In this document: piece by piece, positions 6,550-14,083 of the stretch | Layout: every line of letters starts with the position of its first letter | Position numbering within the stretch: position 1 is the first letter of the stretch | Assembly (NCBI GenBank): GCA_946614075.1 | Contig: CAMOGO010000005.1 | Span: 1 to 14,882 of the forward strand | Reading direction: 5' to 3' | From: an uncultured Lachnospiraceae bacterium | GTDB lineage: Bacteria; Bacillota_A; Clostridia; Lachnospirales; Lachnospiraceae | Length of the DNA stretch: 14,882 nt | The notes under the pieces: model-generated | Seen by the model: the letters and a program-made list of their open reading frames with translations, nothing else | What the model was told of the DNA's origin: nothing | The model's database searches: none | Program-made: the position numbers and the translations under genes

Positions 6550-7725
6550 TTAGATCGCTACGGTCTTCTGGAAGGTCTCGATCCACTCAGCCTTGTGCTC
6601 GTTGATATAAGCCTCGTCAAAGGACTTCAGAGCATCCATGGCATCCTCGCCGTAAGCAAGGTAGATCTTCTGCTCATCGCTCATCTCAGCATTCATGTTG
6701 ACCGGAGCCTCTACCATGACGTCTGCGATCTTATCCTGAGCAGCCTTGGAGATCAGATACTCGACAAAGAGCTGAGCAAGCTCAGGGTTCTTGCAGTTCT
6801 TGACGACGTTGACGGTAGCCGGTGCGCCGAAGGTACCTTCCTCAGCATCCTGCCACTTCATGTTGATACCGGCATCGATCAGGCCCTTCATGTTGATGTC
6901 CATGAAGACGGTGATGGCAATTTCCTTGTTGGTGAAGGCGGTCTGAACATCAGCAGTAGTGGTGTACCACAGTGCGATGTTGTCCTTCTTCTCCTGCATC
7001 AGAGCGAAAGCATCGGAGACATCCTCCTGGGTGCCGCCCATTGCCTCTTCCATGGCAACCAGCATGTAAGGGCCAGCAGTGGAAGCCATATCCGGCAGAG
7101 CTACCATTCCGGCGTACTTGTCATCGAACAGCTCCTGATAAGACATCGGAACCGGCAGGTCAGCCTCTTCCAGAGCGTCTGCATCGTACATGATGCCGTA
7201 GCGGCACAGGGAGTAGCAAGGGCCGAAGCCGTCCGGGTTCTGAGCGAAATCATACAGCTCAGGAAGGCTGGTGACGACGCTGGTGTCGATCATCTCAAAC
7301 AGATCCTGGCTGTTGCAGGTATCTGCAAAGCTCTTGGTCAGCAGGGCGATATCTGCCTGCGGATCATCCTTCTCAGCCATCAGCTTGTTGACGCGGTCGC
7401 CGTTGCCGGGAGTCGGATCCACGATGATGGAGCAGCCGTACATTGCCTCGAAATCTGCGCAGAGTTTCAGAAGACCACCCTCAGCCCAGCCCCAGGTAGC
7501 GACGACGAGCTCAGCGCCCTCGAAGTTCATGTCAGCGGGAGCCATCTCGGTCTCATTGTCCATAGCACCGGTGGTTGCGGCCATCGTCTCATCGCCCATA
7601 GCAGCAGTGGTATCTGCCGCCGGAGCGTTGGAGCTGGAGCTTGCACCGCATGCGCCAAACAGACCTGCTGTAATAGCAGCAGCTGCGCTGGCCTTTAAAA
7701 AGTTTCTTCTGGAAATCGTGTTCAT
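6550..7725 (-). CDS. PotD-like ABC transporter substrate-binding lipoprotein, Tat signal
   Basis: This is the extracytoplasmic ligand-binding subunit of the importer encoded upstream. The 391-residue start is chosen over an in-frame ATG at 7788 because AGGAGGAAC (7732-7740) sits directly before it and the protein then begins with a signal peptide. That signal has a perfect twin-arginine motif, SRRNFLK (5-11), a hydrophobic stretch and a lipobox-like LFGAC with Cys26. A low-complexity linker rich in Ala, Thr, Met and acids follows (27-67). The mature domain begins AELVVATWGWAEGG and shows the PotD/PotF-type two-lobe pattern. Positions where spermidine-binding proteins have an aromatic-acid WMDS segment read FGAPATVNVV here, so the ligand may not be a polyamine. 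It is the last gene of the operon, preceded by a hairpin-containing gap. Confidence 0.85.
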   Translation of the reverse strand: MNTISRRNFLKASAAAAITAGLFGACGASSSSNAPAADTTAAMGDETMAATTGAMDNETEMAPADMNFEGAELVVATWGWAEGGLLKLCADFEAMYGCSIIVDPTPGNGDRVNKLMAEKDDPQADIALLTKSFADTCNSQDLFEMIDTSVVTSLPELYDFAQNPDGFGPCYSLCRYGIMYDADALEEADLPVPMSYQELFDDKYAGMVALPDMASTAGPYMLVAMEEAMGGTQEDVSDAFALMQEKKDNIALWYTTTADVQTAFTNKEIAITVFMDINMKGLIDAGINMKWQDAEEGTFGAPATVNVVKNCKNPELAQLFVEYLISKAAQDKIADVMVEAPVNMNAEMSDEQKIYLAYGEDAMDALKSFDEAYINEHKAEWIETFQKTVAI

Positions 7726-7755
7726 TGGTTTGTTCCTCCTGTAAAAATGATTTTG

Positions 7756-7809
7756 ATTCGCAGCAGTAATATGTATGCATTTTTTCATGACGTATGCTGC
7801 TGCATGAAT
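7756..7809 (-). other. Stem-loop in the potA-potD gap
   Basis: ATTCGCAGCAG (7756-7766) pairs with CTGCTGC (7797-7803) and GAAT (7806-7809), with a two-base AT bulge: eleven pairs around a 30-base loop. It lies upstream of the binding-protein start in the minus-strand transcript. A second, weaker stem, CGCTGT (7855-7860) with ACAGCG (7879-7884), follows the ATPase stop. Such hairpins often set different mRNA levels for the binding protein and the rest of a transporter operon; that role is inferred. Confidence 0.5.
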
Positions 7810-7889
7810 TATGGAAACAGCCGCCAGGGAAGCTCAACTTTTGCCTGCCCGGCACGCTGTAACTACCGTGTTTTCTTAACAGCGATGGA

Positions 7890-8966
7890 TCACGCTTCGC
7901 TTCCCGGATACACTAAGAGCTTATCCATCGGGAAATAGACCCAGACATTGTCATCGTCTTCATCCGTGCTGCGTTCATAATTGTGAACCGCCGGATAGAC
8001 ATCCTCCTCAAAGCATCCATGGATCTCAAGGCGTGTCCTCTGTCCTTTGTACGTGACGCTGCGGATCTGGCCTCCTACGATGTTCTCCCCACTGGTCTCG
8101 GCCAGCTCGATATTCTCGGAGCGGATGGTCAGCACGCATGGATCGCCGGGCTCCATGTCCTTTGTCTGATCGGCCGGGACGAAGAGGCGGCTTCCGCTGC
8201 AGACAACCTCGGTCCGGTCGGAAAGCTTATCCTGGATATGGCCATGGATAAAGGTCGTAAAGCCCATGAAATCTGCGATGAAAGGACTGGCCGGATGGTC
8301 ATAGACCTCCTGAGGACGGCCGATCTGGAGGATCTGTCCGGCATCCATGATGATGACACGGTCCGCCAGGGAGACTGCCTCCTCCTGGTCATGGGTGACG
8401 ATGATGGTCGTGATGCCAAGCTCCTTCTGGATTCTTTTGATCTCGACCTGCATCTCGACACGAAGCTTTGCGTCGAGGTTTGACAGCGGCTCGTCGAGCA
8501 GCAGGATCTGCGGTCTCGTGACCAGCGCGCGGGCCAGGGCGACACGCTGCTGCTGTCCGCCGGAGAGCTCACGGGGGAATCTCTTGTCAAGTCCCTCAAG
8601 CTTTACGAGATCCAGGATCTCCTTCACCTTCTCTGCGATCTGAGCCTTCGGAAGCTTCTGCAGCTTCAGGCCAAAGGCCACGTTTTCAAAGACGGTCATA
8701 TGCGGGAACAGGGCATAATTCTGGAAGAAGATGCCGACGTTGTGCCGGTACGGCGGGATCCCCGCCATGTCCTTTCCATCAACTATGACCTTCCCGGAAA
8801 AAGGCTCCGTGAAGCCCGCGATCATACGCAGGGTCGTCGTTTTTCCACAGCCGCTGCCGCCTAAAAGGGCGATCATCTCGCCATCCGCGACAGTCAGGTT
8901 CATATCTTTAACGGCGGTGAAATCGCCGAATTTCTTTGTCAGGTTGATCAATTCCAAAGTCGCCAT
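7890..8966 (-). CDS. ABC transporter ATP-binding protein, PotA-like
   Basis: This is the ATPase that powers the importer at the cytoplasmic face of the membrane. The 358-residue protein has a complete nucleotide-binding domain: Walker A GGSGCGKT (36-43), Q-loop Gln82, signature LSGGQ (134-138), Walker B LLLDEP (155-160), D-loop SNLD and switch His192 in THD. A C-terminal TOBE-type domain (about 235-350) is usual in spermidine/putrescine and related MOI-class ATPases. The ATG has AGGAGAGGA nine bases or so upstream. It lies 70 bases after the PotC-like gene, with a hairpin repeat in that gap, and 164 bases before the binding-protein gene. The family is clear; substrate naming by potA is by resemblance only. 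Confidence 0.93.
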   Translation of the reverse strand: MATLELINLTKKFGDFTAVKDMNLTVADGEMIALLGGSGCGKTTTLRMIAGFTEPFSGKVIVDGKDMAGIPPYRHNVGIFFQNYALFPHMTVFENVAFGLKLQKLPKAQIAEKVKEILDLVKLEGLDKRFPRELSGGQQQRVALARALVTRPQILLLDEPLSNLDAKLRVEMQVEIKRIQKELGITTIIVTHDQEEAVSLADRVIIMDAGQILQIGRPQEVYDHPASPFIADFMGFTTFIHGHIQDKLSDRTEVVCSGSRLFVPADQTKDMEPGDPCVLTIRSENIELAETSGENIVGGQIRSVTYKGQRTRLEIHGCFEEDVYPAVHNYERSTDEDDDNVWVYFPMDKLLVYPGSEA

Positions 8967-8990
8967 AGTAATCCTCTCCTAAATATAAGC

Positions 8991-9034
8991 TATGAAAGCA
9001 TACGCGCTGCTCCGTTGCCTTCGGCAACTCCCGC
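8991..9034. repeat. Interspersed hairpin repeat, copy 2
   Basis: TATGAAAGCATACG (8991-9004) matches copy 1 exactly, and TGCTCCG and TGCCTTCG are also shared. The inner stem is GTTGCC (9014-9019) with GGCAAC (9023-9028) around TTC; the outer stem is GCG (9004-9006) with CGC (9032-9034). Relative to copy 1 a C-G pair has become T-A, keeping the pairing. It lies immediately after the stop codon of the PotC-like gene and before the ATPase gene. Confidence 0.75.
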
Positions 9035-9036
9035 TT

Positions 9037-9828
9037 TTATAAAAACATATCCAATCCCGTAAACTTCTCCATCAGCAGCACGAGCGACAGAGAAATCAGG
9101 ATCAGGATCGTGGAGACGGCCGCGAGGGTCGGGTCAAAGGTCAGCTCCATGTAATTCATGATACGGACCGGCAGTGTGACAAACTTCGGGGTGCTGAGCA
9201 GGGAGCTTAAGACCGCCTCGTCAAAGGAATACAGGAAAGCCAGCAAGGCTCCTGCCACGATGCCGGACTTTGCCAGCGGGATCGTGATCTTGAAGAAGAC
9301 CTGGATCGGGTTCGCGCCGAGTGAGGCCGCCGCGTCCTCGAGTGTCCAGTCAAAGGTCGTCAGGACGGCGACCGTATTCCGGATGATGTAGGGCAGGATG
9401 ATGATCATGTGGCCCAGAAGGATCCGGGTGAAGCCGGTCACGCCCTTGATCTGGCTGAAAACCTGCAGCAGCACAAAGGCAAAGGCGATCGACGGTACGT
9501 ACATCGGTGAGGTAAAGAAGGCCAGCAGAATGTCCTTTCCCTTAAAGCGATACCGCGTAACGCTCAAGGCCGCCGTGACACCCAGAAAGATATCGATCAC
9601 GGTCGCGATGACGCCGATCTGCATACTCTTGATGAAGCCATCGACGAAGTGATTGGAGCGGTCGAAGATCGCGGAATACCACTTCAGGGTGAAGCCCTGC
9701 GGCGGGAAGGTCACGATGGTCGTCGGGGTAAAGGACGCCAGGATGATCACGATGAGCGGAGCTATCAGGAAAACCAGGCACAGGATGGCTACGATTTTGC
9801 ATACGATATTGACACGATCCTCACGCAT
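9037..9828 (-). CDS. ABC transporter permease, PotC-like
   Basis: This is one of two membrane-channel subunits of the importer. The 263-residue protein has about six hydrophobic segments (roughly 8-31, 70-92, 103-125, 136-156, 188-208 and 237-254) and the EAA-loop motif EDAAASLGANPIQVFFKITI (164-183), which docks onto the ATPase. The chosen ATG is 4 bases after the PotB-like stop, and GGGAGGT, inside the last codons of that gene, is a well-placed ribosome binding site. An in-frame ATG 45 bases upstream would create a longer overlap with no such site. Its tight spacing implies equal expression with the PotB-like subunit. Confidence 0.92.
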   Translation of the reverse strand: MREDRVNIVCKIVAILCLVFLIAPLIVIILASFTPTTIVTFPPQGFTLKWYSAIFDRSNHFVDGFIKSMQIGVIATVIDIFLGVTAALSVTRYRFKGKDILLAFFTSPMYVPSIAFAFVLLQVFSQIKGVTGFTRILLGHMIIILPYIIRNTVAVLTTFDWTLEDAAASLGANPIQVFFKITIPLAKSGIVAGALLAFLYSFDEAVLSSLLSTPKFVTLPVRIMNYMELTFDPTLAAVSTILILISLSLVLLMEKFTGLDMFL

Positions 9829-9832
9829 TTTT

Positions 9833-10657
9833 TCAACCTCCCAGTCTTTTCGAGAAACCGGCTGTCGAGACATTCATCAGGAAAATCAGGACAACGATCG
9901 CAAACAGCAGAATGTAGCTGATCGCGGAGGCCAGGCCCCAGTTGAAATTGACATTGATCTCCTGCGCGACCATCGTGGCCATCATGCGGAATTTGCTGCC
10001 GCCTAACAGTCTCGGGGTGACGTAGGATGTCATGCTCATGATAAAAACCAGCGTGCAGCCGGAGAAAATGCCAGGCGTCGACAGCGGCAAAAGCACCTTC
10101 CAGAAGGTCTGGATCGGATTGGCCCCCAGGCTGTAGGCCGCATATTCGACATTCCGGTCGATGCTCTGGATGACACCGGCGATCGAAAGGATCATGTACG
10201 GGATCAGAAGATGCACCATACCGATGATGACCGCGGTCTCCGTATAAAGGATCTTGACCGGCTTTTCCACGATATGCAGCGCCTGCAGGAACTGATTCAG
10301 CAGGCCGTTGGTACCCAGGATGACCATCCATCCGTAGGAGCGTACGACGGCGCTGACCAGGAACGGGAACAGGATGACGATCATCAGGATGTTTTTCCAT
10401 TTGGACTTCGTCCGGGCCATGAAATAGGCGGTCGGATAGCCGACTAAGAGGCTTACGAAGGTGGAGATGAGAGACACCCGCACCGTCACCCACAGGATAT
10501 TCAGGTAAAACGGATCCGTGAAGAACTTGACGAAATCGTTTATGCTGTCCTCCCGCAGAGTCTTTATGAAAATGTAGGCCATCGGGATCACAAACAGGAT
10601 CACGAGCGCGGCCAGTGTGGGAAGAGCCAGGAAAAAGGCTGCCCTATTACGTTTCAT
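9833..10657 (-). CDS. ABC transporter permease, PotB-like
   Basis: This is the other membrane subunit of the importer. The 274-residue protein has the usual arrangement: a first helix at about 7-31, further helices near 60-82, 90-112, 141-165, 195-215 and 244-264, and the EAA loop EYAAYSLGANPIQTFWKVLL (171-190). The segment LGANPIQ in this loop is identical to that of the PotC-like partner. The start overlaps the last 11 bases of the adenine deaminase gene in another frame, with AGGGG nine bases upstream, so translation is likely coupled to the deaminase. Confidence 0.92.
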   Translation of the reverse strand: MKRNRAAFFLALPTLAALVILFVIPMAYIFIKTLREDSINDFVKFFTDPFYLNILWVTVRVSLISTFVSLLVGYPTAYFMARTKSKWKNILMIVILFPFLVSAVVRSYGWMVILGTNGLLNQFLQALHIVEKPVKILYTETAVIIGMVHLLIPYMILSIAGVIQSIDRNVEYAAYSLGANPIQTFWKVLLPLSTPGIFSGCTLVFIMSMTSYVTPRLLGGSKFRMMATMVAQEINVNFNWGLASAISYILLFAIVVLIFLMNVSTAGFSKRLGG

Positions 10658-12527
10658 GAGTATTTACCCCTATTCTCTCCTCTGTCTTCTCCTCTTTCTT
10701 TTCTTCGATCAGAGGCAGAAATCTCTTGTTTACCACATCGACGAGACCGGAGTCCGTGCACTTGATCTCCGGCGAGACGGCAAGCGCCATCAGCGACAGG
10801 AAGCTCATCGGATCTTTGTGCGTCAGCTGCATCTGCTCGATTGCCTCCTGAAGAGCTATCATCTCGGGTGCAAGCTGCGTCATGCTTTTTTCCGACAGGA
10901 TTCCCCCCACCGGAAGCTCGACACAGGCTAAAAGCCTGCCGCCCTGCACGGCGCAGAGTCCTCCGCCGCACTCGATCAGGTGGTTGGCCGCAATGGCCAT
11001 GTCCTCATCGTTGGACCCGTAGATGGTCAGGTTGTGGCTGTCGTGCGCGTAGGTCACGCCGAACGCTCCGCAAAATCCATCGATCCCCTCGAGGAGCCCC
11101 AGGGAAATCTCCCGGCCTTTGTGCGTCACCTCGTTGGCCAGGAAAGCCTCCTTCCCGTAACGATGCCGGTACTCGGCCACCGCAAGCAGCTCGCCATCCG
11201 GTGTCTCTTTATAGCCATGGCGGTAGAAAACCGCCATTTTCATCCATCCCGTGTAATCTACGATCCCGTCACGGACCGGCAGCGTGCGGATCACGCGCTT
11301 CGTGCGCGAGGTTCTGGCATCCGACCGGATCACGTTCAGCTCAGCGCTGGTATCGCTCATGCGGTCTGCCGGCATCCGGATGGCAAAATCCTTTGCCTCC
11401 ACCGGGTGCACATGGATCGAGTGGAAAAATCGTTCCGGATAGTGGTATTCCGGCAGCGAAACCGTACACCGTCCATTCTCCGCAACAACCTCGCCATCCG
11501 AGATGACCAGATCCGGCCTTATCTCCGTAAGATCCGGCATCAGCACGATGTCCGCCCTCCGTCCCGGCGCAATCGCCCCGCGGTCATACAGGCGCATACG
11601 GTCTGCCGCATTGATCGTCACGTAGCGGACCGCCTTTAACGGGTCAAGTCCCAGACGGATCGCCTCGCGGACACTGGCGTTTAAATGCCCCTCCCTCACG
11701 ATACGGATAAAAGGCACATCGTCCGTCACCAGCATGATCCTGTTCTGGACCGGGTAATCATTCAGGAATTTCATGAATTCCTCGGTGTAAAACTGCTTCT
11801 GAACCTGGATCGCCACGCCCAGACGCAGCTTCTCCTCGGCTGTCCTCGGATCGGACACCGTGTGGTCACTGTCGACGCCTGTCATGACGAAATTCTGAAG
11901 CTTTTTTCCACTCAGGATCGAGATGTGCCCATCGAGCAGAGCACCGCGCTTTCTGGCCGCCCGGATGATGTTAAGAAGCCTCTCGTCGCCTCCGGCAACC
12001 CCGTTGAAATCCATCATCTCGCCCATGGCCGTGACACCTGGGAGGTCTAAAAGCTCCTCCATGTCCTCCGGCTCCATGAAAAAGCCGGATCTCTCATAGC
12101 CGGGCGAGGACGGGATCGTCGACGGTGCCGCCATGAAAACATGCAGCGGCAGCCCCGCGGCGGACTCGGCAAAGGCCCTCACACCCTCCACGCCAAAGAC
12201 ATTCCCGATCTCATGGGGGTCCGGCGCGATCGAGGTCGTCCCGCAGGGAAGCACCATCTCGGCAAAATGAGCCGGCGTCATCATGCTGCTCTCGATATGC
12301 ATATGGGAATCAATAAAACCAGGCACTGCAAAACGATGCTTTCCTTCGATCGTTTTTCCGGCCTGGTAATCAAAGTCCATCTTGCCCACATATACAATGT
12401 CCCCATCGCGGACTGCAATATCCCCGTCTTCCACACAAGCGGAAAAGACGTTCACGATCTGAACGTCCCGAATAACCAAATCAAATTTCGAATCCCCGAT
12501 ACCTGAATAACACCAGTCAGAATCCAT
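10647..12527 (-). CDS. ade: Adenine deaminase
   Basis: This cytoplasmic metalloenzyme of the amidohydrolase superfamily converts adenine to hypoxanthine and ammonia in purine salvage. The 626-residue protein has the family layout: an N-terminal beta domain (FDLVIRDVQIVNV, 15-27), metal-binding PGFIDSHMHIESSM (69-82, His75 and His77), DPHEIGNV (103-110), GEMMDF (169-174, Glu170), GHISILSGKKL (200-210, His201), His222 and the catalytic-region TDD (268-270). It is somewhat longer than the usual 570-600, with a charged C-terminal tail (IEEKKEEKTEERI) that overlaps the permease start. AGGAGAA lies just before the ATG. It is the first gene of the five-gene operon and is read from a near-consensus promoter at 12614-12642. 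Confidence 0.96.
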   Translation of the reverse strand: MDSDWCYSGIGDSKFDLVIRDVQIVNVFSACVEDGDIAVRDGDIVYVGKMDFDYQAGKTIEGKHRFAVPGFIDSHMHIESSMMTPAHFAEMVLPCGTTSIAPDPHEIGNVFGVEGVRAFAESAAGLPLHVFMAAPSTIPSSPGYERSGFFMEPEDMEELLDLPGVTAMGEMMDFNGVAGGDERLLNIIRAARKRGALLDGHISILSGKKLQNFVMTGVDSDHTVSDPRTAEEKLRLGVAIQVQKQFYTEEFMKFLNDYPVQNRIMLVTDDVPFIRIVREGHLNASVREAIRLGLDPLKAVRYVTINAADRMRLYDRGAIAPGRRADIVLMPDLTEIRPDLVISDGEVVAENGRCTVSLPEYHYPERFFHSIHVHPVEAKDFAIRMPADRMSDTSAELNVIRSDARTSRTKRVIRTLPVRDGIVDYTGWMKMAVFYRHGYKETPDGELLAVAEYRHRYGKEAFLANEVTHKGREISLGLLEGIDGFCGAFGVTYAHDSHNLTIYGSNDEDMAIAANHLIECGGGLCAVQGGRLLACVELPVGGILSEKSMTQLAPEMIALQEAIEQMQLTHKDPMSFLSLMALAVSPEIKCTDSGLVDVVNKRFLPLIEEKKEEKTEERIGVNTHET

Positions 12528-12601
12528 TGGTTCTCCTGCTTCTCATTACCCGTTTGCCCGGTTATCACAGTGTCTTGCGGCTCATATACTACCCAACAAT
12601 G

Positions 12602-12615
12602 ATGACGCTAGTCAT
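12602..12615. promoter_or_regulatory. Palindrome at the start site of the ade operon, possible operator
   Basis: ATGACGCTAGTCAT has arms ATGAC and GTCAT around a 4-base centre. It overlaps the end of the -10 box (12614-12619) and covers the predicted transcription start near 12607, a typical place for a repressor to bind. It does not match the purine-repressor box I know from Bacillus. The role is inferred from position alone. Confidence 0.4.
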
Positions 12616-12642
12616 TCTAAACGTGTTTTTTTCCCTTGTCAA
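12614..12642 (-). promoter_or_regulatory. Promoter of the ade-pot operon
   Basis: On the minus strand, a perfect TTGACA (plus 12637-12642), 17-base spacer and TAGAAT (12614-12619). The leader to the ade start is about 80 bases; no known purine riboswitch fold was recognised in it. Confidence 0.85.
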
Positions 12643-12664
12643 GAAAGCGCACAGCCAGTAAAAT
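12636..12664 (+). promoter_or_regulatory. Promoter of the second M20 gene
   Basis: TTGTCA (12636-12641), 17-base spacer and TAAAAT (12659-12664). Its -35 box overlaps the -35 of the divergent ade promoter on the other strand (12637-12642), so one polymerase would block the other. The predicted start near 12671 gives a leader of about 144 bases. Confidence 0.68.
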
Positions 12665-12689
12665 ATTTTCGTCGTACTACACAAACGAA

Positions 12690-12775
12690 GGCCTCATTTC
12701 AGGCCCTCATGCGACAAATCGCAGGGAAGAAAACGAGCTCCTATTCCGGTACATGTCCCTCATGGGCTATCGTTT
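12690..12775 (+). other. Structured leader of the second M20 gene
   Basis: Three hairpins can be drawn: GGCCT/AGGCC (12690-12694, 12701-12705); TGCGA/TCGCA around CAAA (12710-12714, 12719-12723); and AAACG plus AGCTC (12731-12740) with GGGCT and CGTTT (12764-12768, 12771-12775). CCCT (12704-12707) overlaps the first hairpin and could instead extend the second by pairing with AGGG (12723-12726). No known riboswitch class was recognised. Confidence 0.4.
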
Positions 12776-12814
12776 CATCTTTTCCCTGTAAACAATGATC
12801 TTTCGGAGGTTTCT

Positions 12815-14074
12815 ATGATTTCTGAAAAAACACTCTCCCTCATCCCCGACTGCCTGCGCTGGCGCAGACATCTGCATAAAAATGCAGAGCTCTCCTTCGA
12901 GGAATACGAGACCACACGCTACCTGGAGCAGGAGCTGTCTGATATTCCCAACATCACCATCGAAAAGCCCACAAAGACCGGTCTCGTCGTGACTCTGCAC
13001 GGGACGAAGCCCGGGGCTGATGCGACTAAGTCAGAGGCTGAGCCCGGGACTGATGCGGCTAAGTCAGGGACTGAGCCCGGGGCTGATGCGGCTAAGCAAG
13101 AGATTAAAACCGGTCCGGTCATCGCGATCCGGGCGGATATCGATGCTCTGCCGATCCAGGAAGAGGTCGATGTCCCCTTCGCCTCTGTCCATCCAGGCGT
13201 CATGCACGCCTGCGGCCACGACGGCCACACCGCGATGCTGCTGGCCGCCGTCCACATCCTGGCCAAGGAGCAGGAAAATCTTCACGGCACCGTGAAGTTC
13301 ATCTTCCAGCATGCCGAGGAGCTGCCGCCGGGCGGCGCTGTGGAGATGGTCGAGGCCGGCGTCCTGGACGACGTAGACGAGGTCTACGGACTCCACCTCT
13401 CAAGCCTCTTCCCCACCGGGCATTTCGGCGTCCGCGCCGGTGCCCTGACAAGCGCCACCGACCGTTTTGACATCGTGATCCGCGGCAAAGGCGGCCACTC
13501 CGCCTTCCCGGAAGGCTGCATCGACCCCGTCGTCATCGCCGGCCAGGTCATCGTCGCTCTGCAGACCATCGTGGCAAGGCAGTTTGCCGCCATCGAGCCT
13601 GTGGTCCTCTCGATCTGCATGCTCTCCGCCGGCCAGGCCTACAACATCATCCCCGGCGAGGTGAAGATCACCGGCTCCACCCGGTCCTTCTCCCGCACCG
13701 TCCGCGAGCAGCTGCCGCAAAAGATCGAGGCCATCGTGAAAGGCGCCTGCGACTCCTACGGCGCTTCCTACGATTTTACCTTCACCCTGGGCTACGCCTC
13801 CGTCGTAAACGATGAAAAGCTGACGGCGGACTGCCGTCAGCTCATCGTGGATACCTTTGGCGAGGAGCGCATCTTCCCGATCCAGCTTCTGATGCCCGGC
13901 GAGGACTACTCGGCCTTCTCCGAGATCCGCCCCGGCTTTTTCGTGGAGCTCGGCGCCGGCTCCGCGCCCGGCTGCTCCGAGCCTCATCATAACGCGCACT
14001 ACCGCATGGACGAGGACGCCCTCGCCTATGGTGTTGAGTACTTCTGTCAGCTCGTAAGGCACCGGTTAGGGTAG
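12815..14074 (+). CDS. M20 family amidohydrolase with an internal 11-residue repeat
   Basis: A second M20D-type metal hydrolase, acting on N-acyl or amide-linked amino acids; substrate not known. Of 419 residues, core features are WRRHLHKNAELSFEE (16-30), IRADIDALP (105-113), HACGHDGH (131-138, ligands Cys133 and His135), HAEE (166-169), GLH (His194), GKGGHSAFPEGCIDPV in the dimerisation domain, and HHN near 391-393. Three copies of an 11-residue unit (63-95) are inserted in the loop before IRADIDALP, explaining the extra length over the usual 390. GGAGG (12805-12809) precedes the ATG by five bases. No signal peptide. It is transcribed alone, divergently from the ade operon, and ends at a hairpin. 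It is a distant paralogue of the M20 gene at 3810, not a recent copy. Confidence 0.92.
   Translation: MISEKTLSLIPDCLRWRRHLHKNAELSFEEYETTRYLEQELSDIPNITIEKPTKTGLVVTLHGTKPGADATKSEAEPGTDAAKSGTEPGADAAKQEIKTGPVIAIRADIDALPIQEEVDVPFASVHPGVMHACGHDGHTAMLLAAVHILAKEQENLHGTVKFIFQHAEELPPGGAVEMVEAGVLDDVDEVYGLHLSSLFPTGHFGVRAGALTSATDRFDIVIRGKGGHSAFPEGCIDPVVIAGQVIVALQTIVARQFAAIEPVVLSICMLSAGQAYNIIPGEVKITGSTRSFSRTVREQLPQKIEAIVKGACDSYGASYDFTFTLGYASVVNDEKLTADCRQLIVDTFGEERIFPIQLLMPGEDYSAFSEIRPGFFVELGAGSAPGCSEPHHNAHYRMDEDALAYGVEYFCQLVRHRLG
13001..13099 (+). repeat. In-frame 33-bp tandem repeat, three units
   Basis: Units at 13001-13033, 13034-13066 and 13067-13099 encode GTKPGADATKS, EAEPGTDAAKS and GTEPGADAAKQ. 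The DNA core GCCCGGG(A/G)CTGATGCG recurs with only a few differences, so the expansion looks recent compared with the rest of the gene. The period is a multiple of three, so gain or loss of a unit keeps the frame. Confidence 0.92.
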
Positions 14075-14083
14075 AGAAAAATC

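Noticed and set aside
6595..7698. Long plus-strand open frame opposite the binding-protein gene
   Set aside because: No ribosome binding site or domain pattern; the minus-strand frame has a signal peptide, lipobox and operon context.
7726..7788. Upstream start for the PotD-like protein adding 21 residues
   Set aside because: It would bury the signal peptide behind a polar extension, and the AGGAGG site would then lie inside the coding region.
9829..9873. Upstream start for the PotC-like permease
   Set aside because: It gives a 41-base overlap with the previous gene; the later ATG has GGGAGGT at good spacing and starts the first membrane helix normally.
12528..12610. Purine or guanidine riboswitch in the ade leader
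   Set aside because: The leader is short and I could not fit the conserved core or pairing of those classes; only a weak stem near ACCCG was seen.
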